Part shown: one piece after another, positions 61,254 to 64,000 of the stretch
Layout: each line of letters starts with the position of its first letter
How positions within the stretch are numbered: position 1 is the first letter of the stretch
Assembly: GCF_001422045.1 (NCBI RefSeq)
Contig: NZ_LMLW01000012.1
Location: 1-64,000, forward strand
Reading direction: 5' to 3'
DNA length: 64,000 bases
From: Sphingomonas sp. Leaf242
GTDB taxonomy: Bacteria; Pseudomonadota; Alphaproteobacteria; Sphingomonadales; Sphingomonadaceae
Notes under the pieces: model-generated
What the model saw: the letters and a program-made list of their open reading frames with translations, nothing else
Told to the model about the DNA's origin: nothing
Databases searched by the model: none
Translations under genes and position numbers: made by a program

Positions 61254-61282
61254 TGTTCCGATGACTGCGGAACATCGTTCCG
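61254..61282. promoter_or_regulatory. Palindromic LysR operator
   Basis: TGTTCCG-N7-CGGAACA (61254-61274) is followed directly by a second GTTCCG (61277-61282), so CGGAAC-N3-GTTCCG also forms a palindrome. Three half-sites in the divergent gap are typical of a LysR-type recognition and activation site pair. Confidence 0.65.
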
Positions 61283-61295
61283 ATATGTCGGCTCG

Positions 61296-62192
61296 ATGGA
61301 TCAGTTCGTTGCACTTACCGCATTCGTCCAAGCTGCCGAGACCGGCAGCTTCGTCGCCGCCGGCCGTCAATTGGGACTGACCGCATCTGCCGTCGGCAAG
61401 GCGGTCGTGCGGCTGGAGGAGCAATTGCAGACGCGCCTGTTCCACCGGAATACCCGCAAGATGGCGCTGACCGAGGAAGGGCGCATGTTCCTCGAGCGAT
61501 GCCGCCGCATCCTGGCCGAGATGGAAGCGGCACGCGCGGAATTGGGCCAGACTCATCCTACACCGCGGGGCAGGCTCCGCGTCAGCCTGCCGCTGGTTGC
61601 GATGTTCCTTGCGCCGGTATTGGCCGACTTCATGGCCGCATATCCCGAGGTCCAGCTCGATCTGGACTTCAGCGATCGGCTGGTCGACGTAATCGATGAA
61701 GGCTTCGACGCCGTAGTGCGGACGGGATACCCCACGGATAGCCGGCTGATGAGCCGCAACGCCGGGCGCTTCCGGCTACTGCTAGTTGCCGCCCCCGCCT
61801 ATCTGGCCGAGTACGGCAGCCCGGCGTCGCCGCAGGATCTGGCAGCCCACCGCTGTCTGCGACAACGCTCACCCAGTACAGGCAAGCTCCGCCCCTGGCC
61901 CCTCGCCGGGGCTGCATCGGTCATACCGGAAACGATGAGCGCCAACGTGGTCGATCCCCTGATCCACTTGGCGATCGCTGGACACGGCATCGCCTGCCTG
62001 CCGCCGTTCTCGATACGGCAGGAAATCTTCGACGGTCGGCTCGTGTCGTTGCTGGAACAGCATATCCACGCGTTCGATCAGTTCAGCGTATTGTGGCCAG
62101 CCAGTCGCCAGGTCACAGCGCGGTTGCGGGCGTTCATCGACTTCATGACGTCCCGCCTGACACTGGAGCAACCGTCGAACCGATGTCAGTGA
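61296..62192 (+). CDS. LysR family transcriptional regulator
   Basis: This 298-residue regulator has the LysR winged helix-turn-helix at residues 1-60 (FVQAAETGSFVAAGRQLGLTASAVGKAVVRLEEQL), then the LTEEG-linked dimer helix and a LysR substrate-binding domain (about 90-290, PRGRLRVSLPLVAMFLAPVLADF). The ATG at 61296 follows the palindromic operator by 13 bases. Divergence from the ABM/MFS pair implies that it controls them in response to an aromatic or quinone-like inducer, a role inferred from the family. Confidence 0.92.
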   Translation: MDQFVALTAFVQAAETGSFVAAGRQLGLTASAVGKAVVRLEEQLQTRLFHRNTRKMALTEEGRMFLERCRRILAEMEAARAELGQTHPTPRGRLRVSLPLVAMFLAPVLADFMAAYPEVQLDLDFSDRLVDVIDEGFDAVVRTGYPTDSRLMSRNAGRFRLLLVAAPAYLAEYGSPASPQDLAAHRCLRQRSPSTGKLRPWPLAGAASVIPETMSANVVDPLIHLAIAGHGIACLPPFSIRQEIFDGRLVSLLEQHIHAFDQFSVLWPASRQVTARLRAFIDFMTSRLTLEQPSNRCQ

Positions 62193-62226
62193 CGGCACGT
62201 TTACCGACGCAGTCCCTCGACATCAT

Positions 62227-62913
62227 CTATGGGGCCGTAGCGAAGTCGCGCCTGACCGCGTCGAGCGAGATCGGCGAGGCAGGCAACACGAAGCGCGACG
62301 CCGGTATGCGCGCGTGGTCGATCGTGTCGAGCGTCATGCCGAGGAAGACGAGCGGCGCGCCCTTGTCCAGCATACCCTCCATGAAGGCCCACGGGTTTTC
62401 GGTGCCGAAAATGCCGTGCATCGTGCCGATCGACGCGGCGAACTGCTTGCGCATCACCGCGGCAAGCGGCACCAGGGTCGGATCGTCGCTGACGACCAGA
62501 TAGGGTTCGTCGTCGCCCCCGCTCTTGCCGTCGAAGATCAGGCCATAGGCCACCCCCTTGCGCCCCCGGATGCTGACCGGGCCGCGTGCCACGAGACGCG
62601 CGTCGGCCTCGCTCTTGTGCGGCGACGATCGCACATTGGGCTTCACCTGTTCGATCATCGCGGTGGCGACGTCCTCCTGCCGCATGACCGTCGGCCCGGC
62701 AGCATTGGTCTCTACGAGATAGTCTCGCCCCGCCCTGGTGAGGAAATAATGGGAAGCGTCGCCGATCGTCACCCGGAAATCGCCCTTGGTGGCGATCTCT
62801 ATCGTCATCATTCTGTTGTCGTCGGAACCGACATAGTGCGCCGTCATGTCGGCAAAGGCAGGACCAGCCCATGCCACCGCAATGACGGCCAGAAACGCAA
62901 ACCCAAGCTTCAT
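62227..62913 (-). CDS. Exported protein of unknown function
   Basis: This 228-residue protein has a signal peptide (to about residue 21, GPAFA) and a soluble beta-rich body: HYVGSDDNRMMTIEIATKGDFRVTIGD, YFLTRAGRDYLVET and VSIRGRKGVAYGLIFD. There is a His in HGIFGTENPW and no cysteines in the body. I do not recognise a family. The ATG at 62913 has GGACGAG upstream. It is divergent from the siderophore-type receptor, sharing a possible Fur site, so an iron-linked role is suggested. Confidence 0.6.
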   Translation of the reverse strand: MKLGFAFLAVIAVAWAGPAFADMTAHYVGSDDNRMMTIEIATKGDFRVTIGDASHYFLTRAGRDYLVETNAAGPTVMRQEDVATAMIEQVKPNVRSSPHKSEADARLVARGPVSIRGRKGVAYGLIFDGKSGGDDEPYLVVSDDPTLVPLAAVMRKQFAASIGTMHGIFGTENPWAFMEGMLDKGAPLVFLGMTLDTIDHARIPASRFVLPASPISLDAVRRDFATAP

Positions 62914-63005
62914 GTCTCGTCCGTTGGTAAAAGGGGAACCGGGTGCACCCCGTAGCACAAGCCGGACCTCTACGCTGGTCACCGCTACCTATCCGAAACA
63001 ATATA

Positions 63006-63020
63006 TGCAACTCATTCGCA
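63006..63020 (+). promoter_or_regulatory. Possible Fur box, weak
   Basis: TGCAACT-C-ATTCGCA matches the 7-1-7 Fur pattern at about 9 of 14 positions. It lies 40 bases before the TonB receptor start, in an AT-rich stretch. The ATTCGCA half-site is shared with the sites at 35289 and 39496. Confidence 0.4.
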
Positions 63021-63059
63021 TTAGCTTAATTGCCGCCGCATCAAAAGGGGTACGCAAGC

Positions 63060-64000
63060 ATGAGGCTTCAAACGACGCGCCGATTTTCGCGCAACGCCGC
63101 ATTAGGGGGACTGACCCTAGCGATACTGGCGCCGCTCCCGGCCCTCGCGCAGGCGATCGAGCAGGCCACCGTTCCGACGGGCGACACCACCGGCGCCGAG
63201 ATCATCGTCCAGGCCAGCCGGTCCGCGGACGGGTATCGGCCGACGGATTCCTACGTCGCATCCGGGGTTGCAGCCGATGTCCTCAACACGCCCCGTTCGA
63301 TCAGCATGGCCAGCCAGCAGGTCCTGCAGGACCGCGGCGTCGTCAATCTCGAACAGGCGATCAAGACGTTGCCGGGCGTCAGCCAGGACAACAGCTTTGG
63401 GGGCACGCAGGACAGCTTCAACATCCGCGGCTTTCGTGTCTATTCCTCGGTCGCCTCGACCAACCCGGGCATCCTGATCGACGGCGTGCGCGGCGCGATG
63501 GCGAGAGGCTTCCAGGCCAATACCGACCGGGTCGAACTGCTCTCCGGCCCCTCGGCGATGCTCTATGGCCGCACCGAGCCCGGCGGCGTCATCAACATCG
63601 TCCGCAAGCAGCCGCTCTATACCGCGTATCGGGCGTTCGAGGGCAATATCGGCAGCTATGGCCAGTACCGCGCGGTCGGCGATCTGTCGGGACCGATCGG
63701 CCAGCTTGCCGGTGGCGAAACCGCCTACCGCCTCGTCGTCGCCGGTGAGAAGCAGGATTATTGGCGCAACGTCGGCCACGACATGCGTAACCTGCTGATC
63801 GCGCCGTCGCTCGGCTGGCGCGGCGACAAGGCGCAGCTGGTGCTCGCCTACGAGTATAACGACAGCACCGCGCCGATGGATCGCGGCACGATCCTGCAGA
63901 ACGGCAAGCCCGTCGCGGTGCCGGCGAAGCGCAGCTTTTCGGAGGATTTCTCGCGCTATCACAGCGTCAGCCATTTCGTCCGCGGCAATCTCGATTACGA
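63060..64000 (+). CDS. TonB-dependent siderophore receptor, cut by window edge
   Basis: This gene is open at the right edge; 313 residues are visible. It has a signal peptide (to about residue 28, LPALAQ), then ADGYRPTDSYVASGVAADVLNTPRSISM at about 55-82, as in ferrichrome and pyoverdine receptors. The plug domain follows with QAIKTLPGVSQD, FNIRGFRVYSS, ILIDGVRGAM, VELLSGPSAMLYGRTEPGGVINIVRKQP, then the first barrel strands. No STN domain precedes the plug, so it is a transport-only type. The ATG at 63060 has AAAAGGGG about 10 bases upstream. Confidence 0.9.
   Translation, partial: MRLQTTRRFSRNAALGGLTLAILAPLPALAQAIEQATVPTGDTTGAEIIVQASRSADGYRPTDSYVASGVAADVLNTPRSISMASQQVLQDRGVVNLEQAIKTLPGVSQDNSFGGTQDSFNIRGFRVYSSVASTNPGILIDGVRGAMARGFQANTDRVELLSGPSAMLYGRTEPGGVINIVRKQPLYTAYRAFEGNIGSYGQYRAVGDLSGPIGQLAGGETAYRLVVAGEKQDYWRNVGHDMRNLLIAPSLGWRGDKAQLVLAYEYNDSTAPMDRGTILQNGKPVAVPAKRSFSEDFSRYHSVSHFVRGNLDY

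Overview
The window is a high-GC chromosomal segment that looks sphingomonad (Sphingomonas or a close relative, Alphaproteobacteria). The evidence is the envelope and translation block rpsB-tsf-pyrH-frr-uppS-cdsA-dxr-rseP-bamA-ompH-fabZ, many GTG and TTG starts coupled by GTGA or TTGA overlaps, several TonB-dependent receptors, a FecI/FecR pair, and a recurrent family of intergenic palindromes built on 'cgaaggcggg' arms. No rRNA, tRNA, CRISPR array or transposase was seen.

Layout. 0.3-14.6 kb, minus strand: a PilZ protein, rpmE, the tightly coupled envelope/translation block, and psd-pssA for phosphatidylethanolamine synthesis. 14.8-18.1 kb, plus strand: isocitrate dehydrogenase and a KefB-type antiporter. 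18.4-23.4 kb, minus strand: a pyrimidine-degradation set in the order rutB-rutC-rutD-rutA, with an acyl-CoA synthetase upstream. 23.4-30.8 kb: dnaE, an HdeD-like protein, glutathione peroxidase, an acetyltransferase and lolD/lolC. 31-35 kb: an accessory stretch with a possible small RNA, a truncated and frameshifted heavy-metal RND pump, and a divergent AraC/oxidoreductase pair.

35.3-42.8 kb is the most interesting block. Behind a Fur-like site lies an operon of a PepSY membrane protein, a DUF2271 protein, a DUF4198 protein and the flavin transferase ApbE. It is followed by a divergent DUF4198 gene and a haem-type TonB receptor plus DUF6607, sharing a second Fur-like site. The DUF2271 protein carries the covalent-FMN acceptor motif DGISGAT, so ApbE and its likely substrate sit in one operon. 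The inference is an extracytoplasmic flavin/haem electron-transfer chain tied to iron or haem acquisition.

43-50.6 kb: an AraC gene broken by one base, three small genes, then a FecI-FecR-TonB receptor signalling set with a Tat-exported phosphoesterase. 50.7-56.8 kb: an SMR efflux gene and a cytochrome oxidase operon. In that operon subunit II is fused to cytochrome c, subunit I is fused to subunit III, and a triheme cytochrome c closes the set. Subunit I has glutamine at the expected position of the K-channel lysine. 56.8-59.7 kb is a decayed, lower-GC stretch holding a Tag glycosylase gene with an in-frame stop, MFS remnants, a lipoprotein and a small membrane protein. 59.7-64 kb: an MFS/monooxygenase pair with a divergent LysR regulator and a clear palindromic operator, a secreted protein of unknown function, and the start of a siderophore-type TonB receptor cut by the window edge.
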